Below are positions 9,105-17,479 of a DNA stretch of 64,000 nt, piece after piece. The position numbers and the translations under genes are program-made. The first letter of the stretch is position 1. Each line of letters starts with the position of its first letter. Source of the stretch: an uncultured Prevotella sp. (GTDB lineage Bacteria; Bacteroidota; Bacteroidia; Bacteroidales; Bacteroidaceae); NCBI GenBank assembly GCA_900554545.1, contig USHW01000003.1, positions 26,268 to 90,267 of the forward strand. Reading direction: 5' to 3'. The notes beneath the pieces were generated by a model. That model worked only from the letters and a program-made list of their open reading frames with translations. It was not told where the DNA came from and did no database searches.

Positions 9105-10925
9105 TTACCCGAGCTGGGCGAGGAACTTGTCGAGCGTCGCGCGGTCAACGTCGCCTAACGAATATTCCTTCTCGGCGTCCTCACGTATCATGTTGAGCCA
9201 TGCCTCGTGCGCGGCCATTCCGCGTCCGCGGAAGTATTCGAAGTCGTCTTCCGTAAGCTCGTCCTTGCCGAGCCATCCCTTCATCAGGTTAAAGGTGAAA
9301 GCCCATTGGTAGTCGTCGTAGCGGTCGTTGTAGGCTTCGAACATCCTGATTACTGACCCTATGCCGTCAATCATGCCGTATCTTATTTTCTCTACAAGGC
9401 GTTCTTCCTCTTCGGCAGGTATCAGCAGGCCGCCAAGGTCGCACCATTCGCCAGTGCCGGAAGCGGCTGCCGGTGTGCTGTCTTCATGCCGTGCGAGCAT
9501 CTCTCCGACATACATTTCAACGGCCATTGCGTACAGTTTCATGCCCTTTTCTAACGCATTGGCAGTCAGTGTGTTACCATCGGCCGTGCAAAAGGCCGTC
9601 TTTTGGCCTGCGTTTTGCCGCATATTGGCGAGCAATTGATGGCCTTTTACAACCTCATTGACCGTCAACGGGCTGAGCCATTCATAATTGATTATACTCT
9701 TGCGGCTGCCCTTTATGCGGACGTCGCGCCGCGGCCACTTGTTTATGTCGCGGTAAAGCCCTACGGTGGCGATGTTGCGTCCGGGCACGATATGCGTCTC
9801 GCGGCCTTCGCCAATGACGTAAGAGAAGGGCAGGGCGGTGGTGTCGGGATGGTTCTGTATCTTGCCCATGCACACCGAGAACGGCCCAATCTTTGCCGGA
9901 TGGACTATGTGCGAGCCGCTGGCTGTCTTCACTCCGCGGCTTAGCGTGCCGTAATGTATAGGACCCATCTTGTACGCATGGTTGCTGAAATTGGTGCCCG
10001 AACCGGCGTTGTAGAACGATGTCATGCAGCCGATGAGCAGCGTGCTCTTGTGGTGTGACGCCGAGAAGGGGCCGCAGAAGGCGGCGCACGCCTCGCCGTT
10101 GGCCATGTATGTGTTGGCGAAAAACAGGCTGCTCTCCGCCGTGAAGCCGTTGGTTATCTGGCAGGCTTCGCCCACATAGCAGTTGAACAGCTTTGCGCTG
10201 TTCAGCACCGAAGAGCCGTCGGCGATGATGGAGTTCTCGCATATCACGCCCGAACCAATGTAAACGCTGTCGTCAGCCTCGGCTGCCAGGGTGCAGTCGC
10301 TCAGGCGGCACGCCCCGTTCACTTCGCAGTTGTCTGCAATGTTGGTGTTGGTTATCTCGGTGGTGTTGATTATGCGCACGTAGTCGCCTATCGTCCCGGC
10401 GTCGGTGTGGCGGCTGTTTACGTAGTCTTTCGCCATGGCTTTCAGCGTGGCTGACAGCTCCTTGTCCTCCGGCCGGCTCACCATCAGCGCCGCGAGGTTG
10501 CTTGTAAGACCGCGGAAGAGCACCACATTGCCGCTGCCGGCTTCGTTGAGCACCGATATTGTGTTGCCTTCGCCGAAGGTGGCTTCGGCCGTTGTCTCGA
10601 TGGTGCATACGTTGCGGATGCAGCATTCCTCACCTATCACATAATTGCTGATGTAGTTGCCGATGTTCTCGACAAGGCTGTTGTCGCCTATCGTGACGTT
10701 GCGCAGCGTGGCGTTGCGCAACCCCGAGTGCATGTAAAAGTCCTGGCCGACTTCCACATTCTTCTCGAACATGCCGAGGTTTACCGTGCCGCAGAACCTC
10801 ACATCCTTTATGTGCGACGGTGTGAAGTCGTCGGCCACGTTCACGTATGTCCAGTCTTCGGCTGTACACCCGTGCTCTTCGAGGGTTATTATTTCGTCGT
10901 CTGTAAGCGGTCTGTAGGTTGTCAT
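9105..10925 (-). CDS. DUF4954 family protein, left-handed beta-helix
   Basis: A 606-residue cytosolic protein. The N-terminus (RPLTDDEIITLEEHGC) and the long series of hexapeptide-like repeats in the first 330 residues (for example VFFANTYMANGEACAAFCGP-like turns) match DUF4954, a Bacteroidetes family with a left-handed beta-helix like that of sugar-nucleotide acyl- or nucleotidyltransferases. The C-terminal part is helical. The exact reaction is not established. Residues near 430-450 are encoded by DNA (about 9587-9645) that closely resembles the composite intergenic repeat, so part of the protein may derive from a repeat insertion that stayed in frame. Confidence 0.85.
   Translation of the reverse strand: MTTYRPLTDDEIITLEEHGCTAEDWTYVNVADDFTPSHIKDVRFCGTVNLGMFEKNVEVGQDFYMHSGLRNATLRNVTIGDNSLVENIGNYISNYVIGEECCIRNVCTIETTAEATFGEGNTISVLNEAGSGNVVLFRGLTSNLAALMVSRPEDKELSATLKAMAKDYVNSRHTDAGTIGDYVRIINTTEITNTNIADNCEVNGACRLSDCTLAAEADDSVYIGSGVICENSIIADGSSVLNSAKLFNCYVGEACQITNGFTAESSLFFANTYMANGEACAAFCGPFSASHHKSTLLIGCMTSFYNAGSGTNFSNHAYKMGPIHYGTLSRGVKTASGSHIVHPAKIGPFSVCMGKIQNHPDTTALPFSYVIGEGRETHIVPGRNIATVGLYRDINKWPRRDVRIKGSRKSIINYEWLSPLTVNEVVKGHQLLANMRQNAGQKTAFCTADGNTLTANALEKGMKLYAMAVEMYVGEMLARHEDSTPAAASGTGEWCDLGGLLIPAEEEERLVEKIRYGMIDGIGSVIRMFEAYNDRYDDYQWAFTFNLMKGWLGKDELTEDDFEYFRGRGMAAHEAWLNMIREDAEKEYSLGDVDRATLDKFLAQLG
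9587..9645. repeat. Composite-repeat-like segment inside the DUF4954 gene
   Basis: The DNA contains GCAAAAGGCCGTCTTTTGG, GCCGCATATTGG and GGCCTTTTAC, the same modules as the intergenic composite repeat, here within coding sequence and in frame. Confidence 0.45.
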
Positions 10926-10956
10926 AGGCGTATTATGTTATTTTATGGTAGAGTAA

Positions 10957-11110
10957 ACACCCACCCCAGCCCTCCCCAAGGGAGGGAGTTTTATTACCCT
11001 TGCTGTCTAAACTTCAGCAGCTTTGCATGTGAAATGGCTTGTGCAAGCTGTAGACAGTCCGGCAAAAAGCATATTAAGCTCCCTCCCTTGGGGAGGGTTG
11101 GGGTGGGTGT
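10957..11110. repeat. Inverted GGGAGGG/CCCTCCC repeat element, copy 1
   Basis: The 32-base arm at 10957-10988 (ACACCCACCCCAGCCC then TCCCCAAGGGAGGGAG) is repeated inverted at 11079-11110. The spacer is about 90 bases. The right arm ends at the hflX stop codon. Each arm is itself partly palindromic. Related copies lie at 13960-14060 and 16914-16970. Confidence 0.85.
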
Positions 11111-12357
11111 CAGTTGTCGATTTCGTACAGGAAGTCATTGTACGGGTATTTCTGCACGTGCAGCTGGCGCACCTGTTTGTAAAGGACGTCGCGCAGTTCG
11201 TCGATGTTCGACCTGTTCTTTGCTGATATGAAGATGCAGTTGTCGCCCTGTTTCGCCATCCATGTACGCTTGAGTTCGTCGAGCGTAATGTTTTCCTTCG
11301 TGGGCGGAGTGAGGTCGTCAGGCTCTTTGTCAACCCATGTGTAGGCGTCTATTTTGTTGAAAACCAGCATCGAGGGCTTGTCCGCGCAGCCGAGGTCTTT
11401 CAGCGTGTTGTTCACCACATTTACCTGTTCTTCAAAGTCGGGGTGCGATATGTCCACGACGTGCAGCAGCAGGTCGGCCTCGCGTACCTCGTCGAGCGTG
11501 CTCTTGAACGAGTCCACCAGGTCGGTGGGAAGCTTGCGGATGAAGCCCACAGTGTCGGCAAGCAGGAACGGCAGGTTCTCAATCGTCACCTTCCTCACCG
11601 TCGTGTCGAGCGTGGCGAACAGCTTGTTTTCGGCGAAAACGTCGCTCTTCGACAGCAGGTTCATCAGCGTTGACTTGCCCACATTGGTGTAACCTACGAG
11701 GGCGACGCGTATCAGCCGGCCACGGTTCTTGCGCTGCGTGGTCTTCTGCTTGTCTATTTCGGCGAGTCGTTGCTTCAGCAGCGACATGCGTTGCAGGATT
11801 ATACGGCGGTCCATTTCGAGCTGAGTCTCGCCCGGGCCGCGCAGTCCCACCGAGCCTTTTCCGCCTCCCGAGCCGCTTCCTCCGCCCTGCCTTTCAAGGT
11901 GGGTCCAAAGCCTTTGCAGGCGCGGCAGCATGTAGCGGTATTGCGCCAGCTCAACCTGCGTCTTGGCGTTGGCCGTCTGAGCGCGCATGGCGAATATGTC
12001 GAGAATGAGCGATGTGCGGTCAAGTATCTTGACCTTCAGCTCGTTTTCGATGTTGCGTATCTGCTTCGCCGACAGTTCGTCGTCGAAAATCACCATTCCG
12101 ATTTCCCTCTCGGCGTCCTCTTCGGCCTTGATATATTGCTTTATTTCCTCGAGCTTTCCCTTGCCCACGTATGTGGTCTGGTTAGGCCCGTTCACCTTCT
12201 GCGTGAAGCGTTTGACGGTCACAGCCCCGGCGGTGTCGGCCAGAAACTCCAGCTCGTCGAGGTATTCTTTTGTCTTGGCCTCGTCCTGCTGTTGCGTTAT
12301 AAGGCCCACGAGGATGGCCGTTTCGGCTTTAACTTCGGATATTACAAATTCTTTCAT
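11110..12357 (-). CDS. hflX: Ribosome-associated GTPase HflX
   Basis: A 415-residue GTPase of the Obg-HflX superfamily that binds the 50S subunit and rescues or recycles stalled ribosomes. The N-terminal HflX domain covers about residues 1-190 and includes the glycine-rich loop GGGSGSGGGKGSVGLRGPGE. The G domain shows G1 GYTNVGKST, a G2 threonine in TLDTTVRK, G3 DTVGF and G4 NKID. The start is the ATG at 12357. A promoter with ideal spacing lies at 12456-12486, and the predicted leader contains a GC-rich hairpin at about 12408-12436. It is a single-gene unit between repeats. Confidence 0.96.
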   Translation of the reverse strand: MKEFVISEVKAETAILVGLITQQQDEAKTKEYLDELEFLADTAGAVTVKRFTQKVNGPNQTTYVGKGKLEEIKQYIKAEEDAEREIGMVIFDDELSAKQIRNIENELKVKILDRTSLILDIFAMRAQTANAKTQVELAQYRYMLPRLQRLWTHLERQGGGSGSGGGKGSVGLRGPGETQLEMDRRIILQRMSLLKQRLAEIDKQKTTQRKNRGRLIRVALVGYTNVGKSTLMNLLSKSDVFAENKLFATLDTTVRKVTIENLPFLLADTVGFIRKLPTDLVDSFKSTLDEVREADLLLHVVDISHPDFEEQVNVVNNTLKDLGCADKPSMLVFNKIDAYTWVDKEPDDLTPPTKENITLDELKRTWMAKQGDNCIFISAKNRSNIDELRDVLYKQVRQLHVQKYPYNDFLYEIDN

Positions 12358-12455
12358 TCGTGTGTTTACGGATGTATCGTTGTTCTATGCAAGGACAATG
12401 CAAGCGAGCGGAAAGAGAGCTTGCTCTCAATTTCCCGAGCGCAGCTTGTTCTATG

Positions 12456-12486
12456 CAAAATTACACAAATAGTGTAAAACGGCAAA
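12456..12486 (-). promoter_or_regulatory. Promoter of hflX
   Basis: The minus strand has TTTG (12483-12486) and TAATTTTG (12456-12463) separated by 19 bases, an ideal Bacteroidetes promoter. The leader then contains a GAGAGC/GCTCTC hairpin. Confidence 0.7.
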
Positions 12487-12539
12487 GAAAAATGTCGTTT
12501 TACATCGACGTTTTATCACCTTTTTACCATTGTTTTTCT

Positions 12540-12640
12540 AAAAGGAGGCCTTTTGCTTTCCAAAAGGTCATCTCTTGCCGTCTGAAAGGCCGTCTTTTGC
12601 AGCCTGAAAGACGGCCTTTTGCAAGGGCGTTGAGTATCAA
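12540..12640. repeat. Composite AAAGG(T/C)GGCCTTTT repeat, copy B
   Basis: Modules AAAGGAGGCCTTTTG, GAAAGGCCGTCTTTTG and GAAAGACGGCCTTTTG are followed by GTTGAGTATCAA, i.e. the element in opposite orientation to copies A and C. It lies upstream of the hflX promoter. Confidence 0.75.
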
Positions 12641-12766
12641 TGGGTTACGCGGTGTCGGTAAAAGACCTTCCAACCGACGGTTTTACGCCTTCCGTTTGTG
12701 GCTCTGACAGCGTGTGTTGAGGGCGGTTTGACAGGCTGTAAAAGGGCGTAAAACAGCGTAAGTTAC

Positions 12767-12780
12767 CGTAAACGTTTACG
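12767..12780. promoter_or_regulatory. 14-bp perfect palindrome, operator-like
   Basis: CGTAAACGTTTACG is a perfect palindrome with an AACGTT centre, the form used by LacI-family operators. It is preceded by several GTAAAA/GCGTAA half-site-like repeats and lies 28 bases upstream of the -33 element of the promoter at 12808-12841. No regulator gene is nearby. Confidence 0.4.
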
Positions 12781-12807
12781 TAGTTTTTTGAGAAATAATA
12801 AAGGTTT

Positions 12808-12952
12808 TTTGATATAGGTCAATTTATTTTGTCTAATTTTGCCCTCGTAACGAAGAGATTTTCAGAATTACATGCTACATTGATACTAAAGACTAAGACA
12901 TTCAAAAAGTGGAAAAATTGCTCTGTCGAGATGACAGGGCATTTTTTATTTT
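12808..12952 (+). ncRNA. Candidate small RNA of ~100 nt
   Basis: TTTG (12808-12811) and TAATTTTG (12834-12841) form a promoter with a 22-base spacer. A hairpin CTCTGTC-GAGAT-GACAGGG (12921-12939) followed by a T-rich run to about 12950 looks like a Rho-independent terminator. The transcript of about 100 bases has no ORF. It ends just before the promoter of the DUF3667 gene, so it is unlikely to be that gene's leader. Confidence 0.4.
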
Positions 12953-12954
12953 CG

Positions 12955-12962
12955 TATCTTTG
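12955..12962 (+). promoter_or_regulatory. -7 box of the DUF3667 gene
   Basis: TATCTTTG lies 35 bases before the ATG at 12998. This rules out the in-frame GTG at 12962, which would lie inside the promoter. Confidence 0.5.
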
Positions 12963-12997
12963 TGGCTGTTTTTGTGTCCCGTAAATCCTTATCTGAC

Positions 12998-13957
12998 ATG
13001 CAAAATCCTTTCAAGATAATAGCCCGCAAGGCCGTTTCGGCATGGGGCAGGGTGCGTTTGGCGGCGTCGCGCTTCGCCGCATGGCAGCGCAGGGGCGTCG
13101 AGGCGGCTCCCCTTTCGCAGGACGCCCACGAGTGCCTGAACTGCCATACTGCGTACACCGGCAACTTCTGCCCGCGTTGCGGACAGTCGGCCGCCGTCTG
13201 CCGCTTCACGTTCCGGCATGCGTTGAGCAAGACGTTGGAGGTCTGGGGGCTTGGCAACCGCAGCCTGCCGCGCACGCTGTGGCATCTCATCTGCCGCCCG
13301 GGCTACATGATTGGCGATTATCTCGAAGGCCGGCAGGCGCCGTATTTTCCGCCCGTCAAGATGCTCTTCCTCGTCACGGCGGCGTTCATCGTCGTGCAGC
13401 ACGTCGTCGCTCCGGGCGCGATAGACTCGAGTTATGCTGACGCCACGACGCGTCTGGCAGAGTATAAGACAGATATTCCTGATGGAGAGGAGGCTTATCC
13501 GGGCAAGAAAATCTTTCTTGAGGGGATGGACAACTTTATCGATGCATTCGACAGAGTTACCGATTTCTTCCAGCAAAACCAGGCAATAGAACTAATCTTG
13601 AGCCACAGCCTCTTCGCCTTGATTGCCATGCGTGTGTTCCGCAGGTCGCCGCAGCGCCCGAAGATGAATCTAACTGAGTGCTTTTTCTCGCAAATATTCA
13701 TAGCCAGTCAGCTTATGATTGTGTCTATGGTGTGCCTTGTGGCTACTCAAGGAAGTAAGTGGATTGACAATATGTACAGTATGCCCACGTGGCTGCTGAT
13801 GCTTGTACTTCTGTATGACTACAAGCAGCTGTACGGCTTCGGCATGTTGCGCACGGCGTGGTACACCTTTAAGGTGCTCGTCGGATGGTGGCTTTTGATG
13901 TTCCTTTTGTTGGTCGTATGGATGGCGTTGAGCGTGGCTTGGACGGCGATAAAATAA
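12998..13957 (+). CDS. DUF3667 zinc-ribbon membrane protein
   Basis: A 319-residue protein with an N-terminal four-cysteine zinc ribbon (CLNCHTAYTGNFCPRCGQ) followed by the DUF3667 region (FRHALSKTLEVWGLGNRSLP, then RPGYMIGDYLEGRQAPYFPP). Four or so hydrophobic segments follow in the second half, so it is anchored in the inner membrane. Function is unknown for the family, which is common in Bacteroidetes. The start is the ATG at 12998, after a -7 box at 12955-12962. It is convergent with clpB, and the inverted repeat at 13960-14060 separates the two 3' ends. Confidence 0.85.
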   Translation: MQNPFKIIARKAVSAWGRVRLAASRFAAWQRRGVEAAPLSQDAHECLNCHTAYTGNFCPRCGQSAAVCRFTFRHALSKTLEVWGLGNRSLPRTLWHLICRPGYMIGDYLEGRQAPYFPPVKMLFLVTAAFIVVQHVVAPGAIDSSYADATTRLAEYKTDIPDGEEAYPGKKIFLEGMDNFIDAFDRVTDFFQQNQAIELILSHSLFALIAMRVFRRSPQRPKMNLTECFFSQIFIASQLMIVSMVCLVATQGSKWIDNMYSMPTWLLMLVLLYDYKQLYGFGMLRTAWYTFKVLVGWWLLMFLLLVVWMALSVAWTAIK

Positions 13958-13959
13958 TA

Positions 13960-14060
13960 ACACCCCCCCCAGCCCTCCCTAAGGGAGGGAGCTTAATTTG
14001 CCTTTTTAATATTCAAAGCATTTTAAACTCCCTCCCTTAGGGAGGGTTGGGGTGGGTGTT
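13960..14060. repeat. Inverted GGGAGGG/CCCTCCC repeat element, copy 2
   Basis: Arm 13960-13991 (ACACCCCCCCCAGCCC then TCCCTAAGGGAGGGAG) is inverted at 14028-14060. The spacer is only 36 bases. It fills the gap between two convergent stop codons (DUF3667 and clpB), so it may act as a bidirectional terminator. Confidence 0.85.
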
Positions 14061-14063
14061 TAA

Positions 14064-16652
14064 TCAGTTCCTGAACGTCAGTCCGTCGCCGCCTGCATCC
14101 ACCACGATGGGCTTGCTGCGGTCAACAGTGCCGCCGAGCAGCTGCTTGCTCAGGTCGTTGAGCATGTAACGCTGTATGGCGCGCTTTACGGGACGTGCTC
14201 CGAACTCGGGGTCGAAGCCTGCCGATGCGAGGAAGCTGATGGCCGCCGGGGTTACGTCGAGCGTCACATCCTGCTGTTCCAGCATCTTCTTTACGCCGTT
14301 TACCTGAAGAGTTACAACGTCTGCAATCTGCTCTTTCGTCAGCGGAAGGAACATGATGGTCTCGTCGATACGGTTCAGGAACTCCGGACGGATGGTCTTC
14401 TTCAGCATCTCCATCACCGTTTTCTTAGTCTTCTCGATTACAGAGTCGCGGTTGAAGTCGTTAATCTGCTCGAACTCTGACTGTATGTACTGGCTCCCGA
14501 GGTTTGAAGTCATTATGATGATGGTGTTCTTGAAGTTCACCGTGCGCCCCTTGTTGTCGGTCAGACGGCCGTCGTCCAATACCTGCAAGAGGATGTTGAA
14601 CACGTCGGGATGTGCCTTCTCAATCTCGTCGAACAGTACAACGGAGTAGGGTTTGCGCCTTACCGCCTCGGTAAGTTGTCCGCCCTCGTCGTAGCCAACG
14701 TATCCCGGAGGCGCGCCGATGAGGCGCGACACGCTGAACTTCTCTTGGTATTCGCTCATGTCGATACGTGTCATCATCGTCTCGTCGTTGAACAGATACT
14801 CCGCAAGAGCCTTTGCCAGCTCGGTCTTTCCGACACCCGTCGTGCCGAGGAAGATGAACGATGCAATCGGCCTTTTGGGGTCTTGAAGGCCCGCGCGGCT
14901 GCGTCTTACGGCGTCGCTCACGGCAGTTATTGCCTCGTCTTGTCCTATTACGCGCTTGTGAAGCTCCTCTTCAAGGTGCAGTAGCTTGTCCTTTTCGCTC
15001 TGCATCATCCGCGTAACGGGTATTCCTGTCCAGCGACTTACCACCTCGGCGATGTCGTCTGCGGTCACCTCTTCGCGTATCATTGCGTTGCCGTCCTGCG
15101 TCGAACGCAGCTGCGCCTGTATGCTCTTGATGTCGTCTTCGAGCTGACGCAGACGGCTGTAGCGTATCTCCGCCACGCGCTCGTAGTTGCCTTCGCGCTC
15201 GGCGCGCTCGGCCTCGAAGCGCAGTTGCTCCATCTGCTGCTTGTCCTGTTGTATCTTGTTGACAAGCGCCTTCTCGCCTTCCCACTTGGCGCGGAACGCC
15301 TTTTCCTTGTCTTTCAGCTCCGCTATGTCCTTGTCGAGCAGCGCAATCTTGGGCTGGTCGTTCTCGCGCTTGATGGCTTCGCGCTCTATTTCGAGCTGCT
15401 TAAGGCGTCGGGTTATCTCGTCAAGTTCCTCCGGCACGGAGTCACGTTCCATCCTTAGCTTGGCTGCGGCCTCGTCCATCAGGTCGATGGCCTTGTCCGG
15501 CAGGAAGCGGTCTGATATGTAACGCTCCGACAGCTTGACGGCAGCTATGCACGCATCGTCCTGAATACGCACCTTGTGGTGGTTCTCGTAACGCTCCTTA
15601 AGGCCGCGGAGGATGCTTATCGCACTAAGTTCGTCAGGCTCGTCAACCATCACCGTCTGGAACCTTCGCTCCAAAGCCTTGTCCTTTTCAAAGTATTTCT
15701 GATACTCGTTGAGCGTCGTCGCACCGATAGAGCGCAGCTCGCCGCGCGCCAGCGCAGGCTTCAGAATGTTGGCTGCGTCCATCGCTCCCTCGCCGCCTCC
15801 TGCGCCCACGAGGGTGTGGATTTCGTCGATGAAGAGGATGATGCGGCCCTCAGAGTTGGTCACTTCCTTTATAACGCTCTTCAGGCGCTCCTCAAACTCG
15901 CCCTTGTACTTTGCTCCGGCCACGAGGGCGCCCATGTCGAGCGAGTAGAGCTGTTTGTCCTTGAGGTTCTCGGGCACGTCGCCGCGCACTATACGCTCGG
16001 CCAGTCCCTCGACGATGGCCGTCTTGCCGGTGCCCGGCTCACCTATCAATATAGGGTTGTTCTTGGTGCGTCGCGAGAGGATTTGCAGCACGCGGCGTAT
16101 CTCGTCGTCACGTCCTATGACGGGGTCGAGCTTGCCCTGGCGCGCCTCCTCAACCAAATTCTTGGCGTATTTCTCAAGACTCTGGTAGTTGTCGTCGGCC
16201 GATTGCGACTGAACTTTCTGTCCTTGGCGCAGCTCGTTGATGGCCGCGCGCATCTCCTTCTCGGTGCAACCGGCGTCCTTCAGTATGCGCGACGCGGTAG
16301 AGTTGACCGTGAGCAGGGCCAGCAGCAGCGGCTCTACTGACACGAACTCGTCGCCCATCTTCGTAGAGATGTCAACCGCCTTTTGCAGCACTTCGTTGGT
16401 GTCGTTGCCCAGATACGGCTGTCCTCCCTGAACGCGCGGCAAGCGGCTGATTTCGCGGTCGAGCACATTCTCCACCTGCATGGCGTTCACGCCAAGCTTC
16501 GAAAAGATGAAGTTGGCCACGTCCTTGGCCTTCGTCATCACGCCCTTCAGCAGGTGTACAGGCTCGATGGCCTGCTGGCCGCCGCGCTGCGCGGTGTTGA
16601 CCGCCTCCTGGACGGCCTCCTGCGCCTTGATTGTAAACTTGTCGAATGTCAT
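14064..16652 (-). CDS. clpB: Disaggregase ClpB
   Basis: An 862-residue AAA+ chaperone that, with DnaK, pulls proteins out of aggregates. Domains in order: Clp_N repeat domain (about 1-145), first AAA+ domain with Walker A GEPGTGKT, a middle coiled coil (about 400-525) rich in Glu, Lys and Arg, second AAA+ domain with GTTGVGKT, and a C-terminal ClpB D2-small domain. Length is the family norm. The start at 16652 (MTFDKFTIKAQEAVQEAV) is chosen because AAAGGAG lies just upstream and it matches ClpB N-termini; the in-frame extension to 16880 is encoded by an intergenic repeat. No CIRCE element was seen. dnaK is about 40 kb away. Confidence 0.98.
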   Translation of the reverse strand: MTFDKFTIKAQEAVQEAVNTAQRGGQQAIEPVHLLKGVMTKAKDVANFIFSKLGVNAMQVENVLDREISRLPRVQGGQPYLGNDTNEVLQKAVDISTKMGDEFVSVEPLLLALLTVNSTASRILKDAGCTEKEMRAAINELRQGQKVQSQSADDNYQSLEKYAKNLVEEARQGKLDPVIGRDDEIRRVLQILSRRTKNNPILIGEPGTGKTAIVEGLAERIVRGDVPENLKDKQLYSLDMGALVAGAKYKGEFEERLKSVIKEVTNSEGRIILFIDEIHTLVGAGGGEGAMDAANILKPALARGELRSIGATTLNEYQKYFEKDKALERRFQTVMVDEPDELSAISILRGLKERYENHHKVRIQDDACIAAVKLSERYISDRFLPDKAIDLMDEAAAKLRMERDSVPEELDEITRRLKQLEIEREAIKRENDQPKIALLDKDIAELKDKEKAFRAKWEGEKALVNKIQQDKQQMEQLRFEAERAEREGNYERVAEIRYSRLRQLEDDIKSIQAQLRSTQDGNAMIREEVTADDIAEVVSRWTGIPVTRMMQSEKDKLLHLEEELHKRVIGQDEAITAVSDAVRRSRAGLQDPKRPIASFIFLGTTGVGKTELAKALAEYLFNDETMMTRIDMSEYQEKFSVSRLIGAPPGYVGYDEGGQLTEAVRRKPYSVVLFDEIEKAHPDVFNILLQVLDDGRLTDNKGRTVNFKNTIIIMTSNLGSQYIQSEFEQINDFNRDSVIEKTKKTVMEMLKKTIRPEFLNRIDETIMFLPLTKEQIADVVTLQVNGVKKMLEQQDVTLDVTPAAISFLASAGFDPEFGARPVKRAIQRYMLNDLSKQLLGGTVDRSKPIVVDAGGDGLTFRN

Positions 16653-16808
16653 ATTTTGTTCTCCTTTCTTTCTTCTTTTACTGTGCTTTGTGTTATCCGT
16701 CAACCATTGTTTCAAAATGCGTGCCCGTGCATCCGTGCTGCCATTCTGTCTTATTGGCAAGACAAAATGACACATCTTGCAACTCCATACGTATGCAGCC
16801 TGTAACCG

Positions 16809-16907
16809 CTTGATAATCAACGTCTTTCCAATATGCCGCCTTTTACCTTGCAAAAGGTGGCCTTTTAGCGTGTAAAACATGGCCTTTTGGAAGGCAAAAG
16901 ACCGTCG
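16809..16907. repeat. Composite AAAGG(T/C)GGCCTTTT repeat, copy C
   Basis: TTGATAATCAACGTC, then CTTTCCAATATGCCGCCTTT and GCAAAAGGTGGCCTTTTAG and GGCCTTTTGGAAGGC. It is nearly identical to copy A over its first 35 bases. Confidence 0.8.
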
Positions 16908-16913
16908 ATTGAA

Positions 16914-16970
16914 AACCCACCCCAGCCCGGCATGAGACCCACCCCAGCCCTCCCGAAGGGAGGGGGCTTG
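16914..16970. repeat. Partial GGGAGGG repeat element, copy 3
   Basis: ACCCACCCCAGCCC occurs twice in tandem (about 16914 and 16936), the second continuing into TCCCGAAGGGAGGG. The opposite long arm is missing, so it looks like a degraded or single-ended copy. Between it and about 17190 (AT-rich) I see no gene. Confidence 0.65.
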
Positions 16971-17197
16971 ATTACTTGTATTTATTTGATAGAAAATGGC
17001 TTTTGAGGTGATTGTTCAATGGCCGGCATCTGGTGTTGCATGGCAATAACGGAAAGCCATATCGGGAAATTAAATTTTGCACTTTTAGTCTACGGTAAAC
17101 CTCCTTTTGTAGCCGTCAGTTGTTTCTATGTCAGGCGTTTTTTTCTTTTTCCGGTTAAAATTTGTCGGTTGACAGGTGTTTTATTACGGAATTTGAC

Positions 17198-17430
17198 TAC
17201 CTTTGTAATCAGGATTGGCTCGATGCCTTTCCGTGATACATGTGACAAAAAGAAGAAGCGTTATGCTCGTCTTGTAAGTTGGAAACGTAGGAAATTTCGA
17301 ACTTAGTACGAGAGAGGGCATAGTGGTTCTCGCGCTATGGCGTGGGCTGCTATAACCATATCTGTACTAAAGGTTTTTCCTACGACCTCCAACTTAGGCA
17401 TGGTGGCATCGCAGTTCCACGCTTCCCATT
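17198..17430 (+). ncRNA. Rod-like structured RNA candidate
   Basis: A -7-like TACCTTTG lies at 17198-17205. Downstream, successive nested helices are visible: 17255-17261 with 17419-17425 (7 bp), 17276-17282 with 17389-17395 (7 bp), 17286-17294 with 17376-17384 (9 bp), 17303-17309 with 17364-17370 (7 bp) and 17320-17328 with 17354-17361 (8 bp, one bulged G), with CGC-TATG-GCG in the end loop. This makes a long imperfect rod of about 170 bases. Size and shape recall 6S RNA, but I cannot assign a family from sequence alone. A further hairpin (17439-17461) lies before the next gene, so a leader role is also possible. Confidence 0.6.
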
Positions 17431-17479
17431 TAATAACAGCCTATTTAGGGAACTGGTAGGCATAGTGATTTAATTTTAT

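Noticed and set aside
16653..16880. In-frame N-terminal extension of ClpB
   Set aside because: The extension is encoded by an intergenic repeat, while a good ribosome binding site and the family start lie at 16652.
17019..17306. A 95-codon frame upstream of the PPOX operon
   Set aside because: It runs into the helices of the structured RNA, has no ribosome binding site or family similarity, and its sequence looks random.
17198..17430. Structured RNA as SRP RNA, tmRNA, RNase P RNA or a group I/II intron
   Set aside because: The diagnostic motifs of those RNAs (SRP GGAAG loop, tag frame, RNase P core, intron catalytic domain) are not visible.
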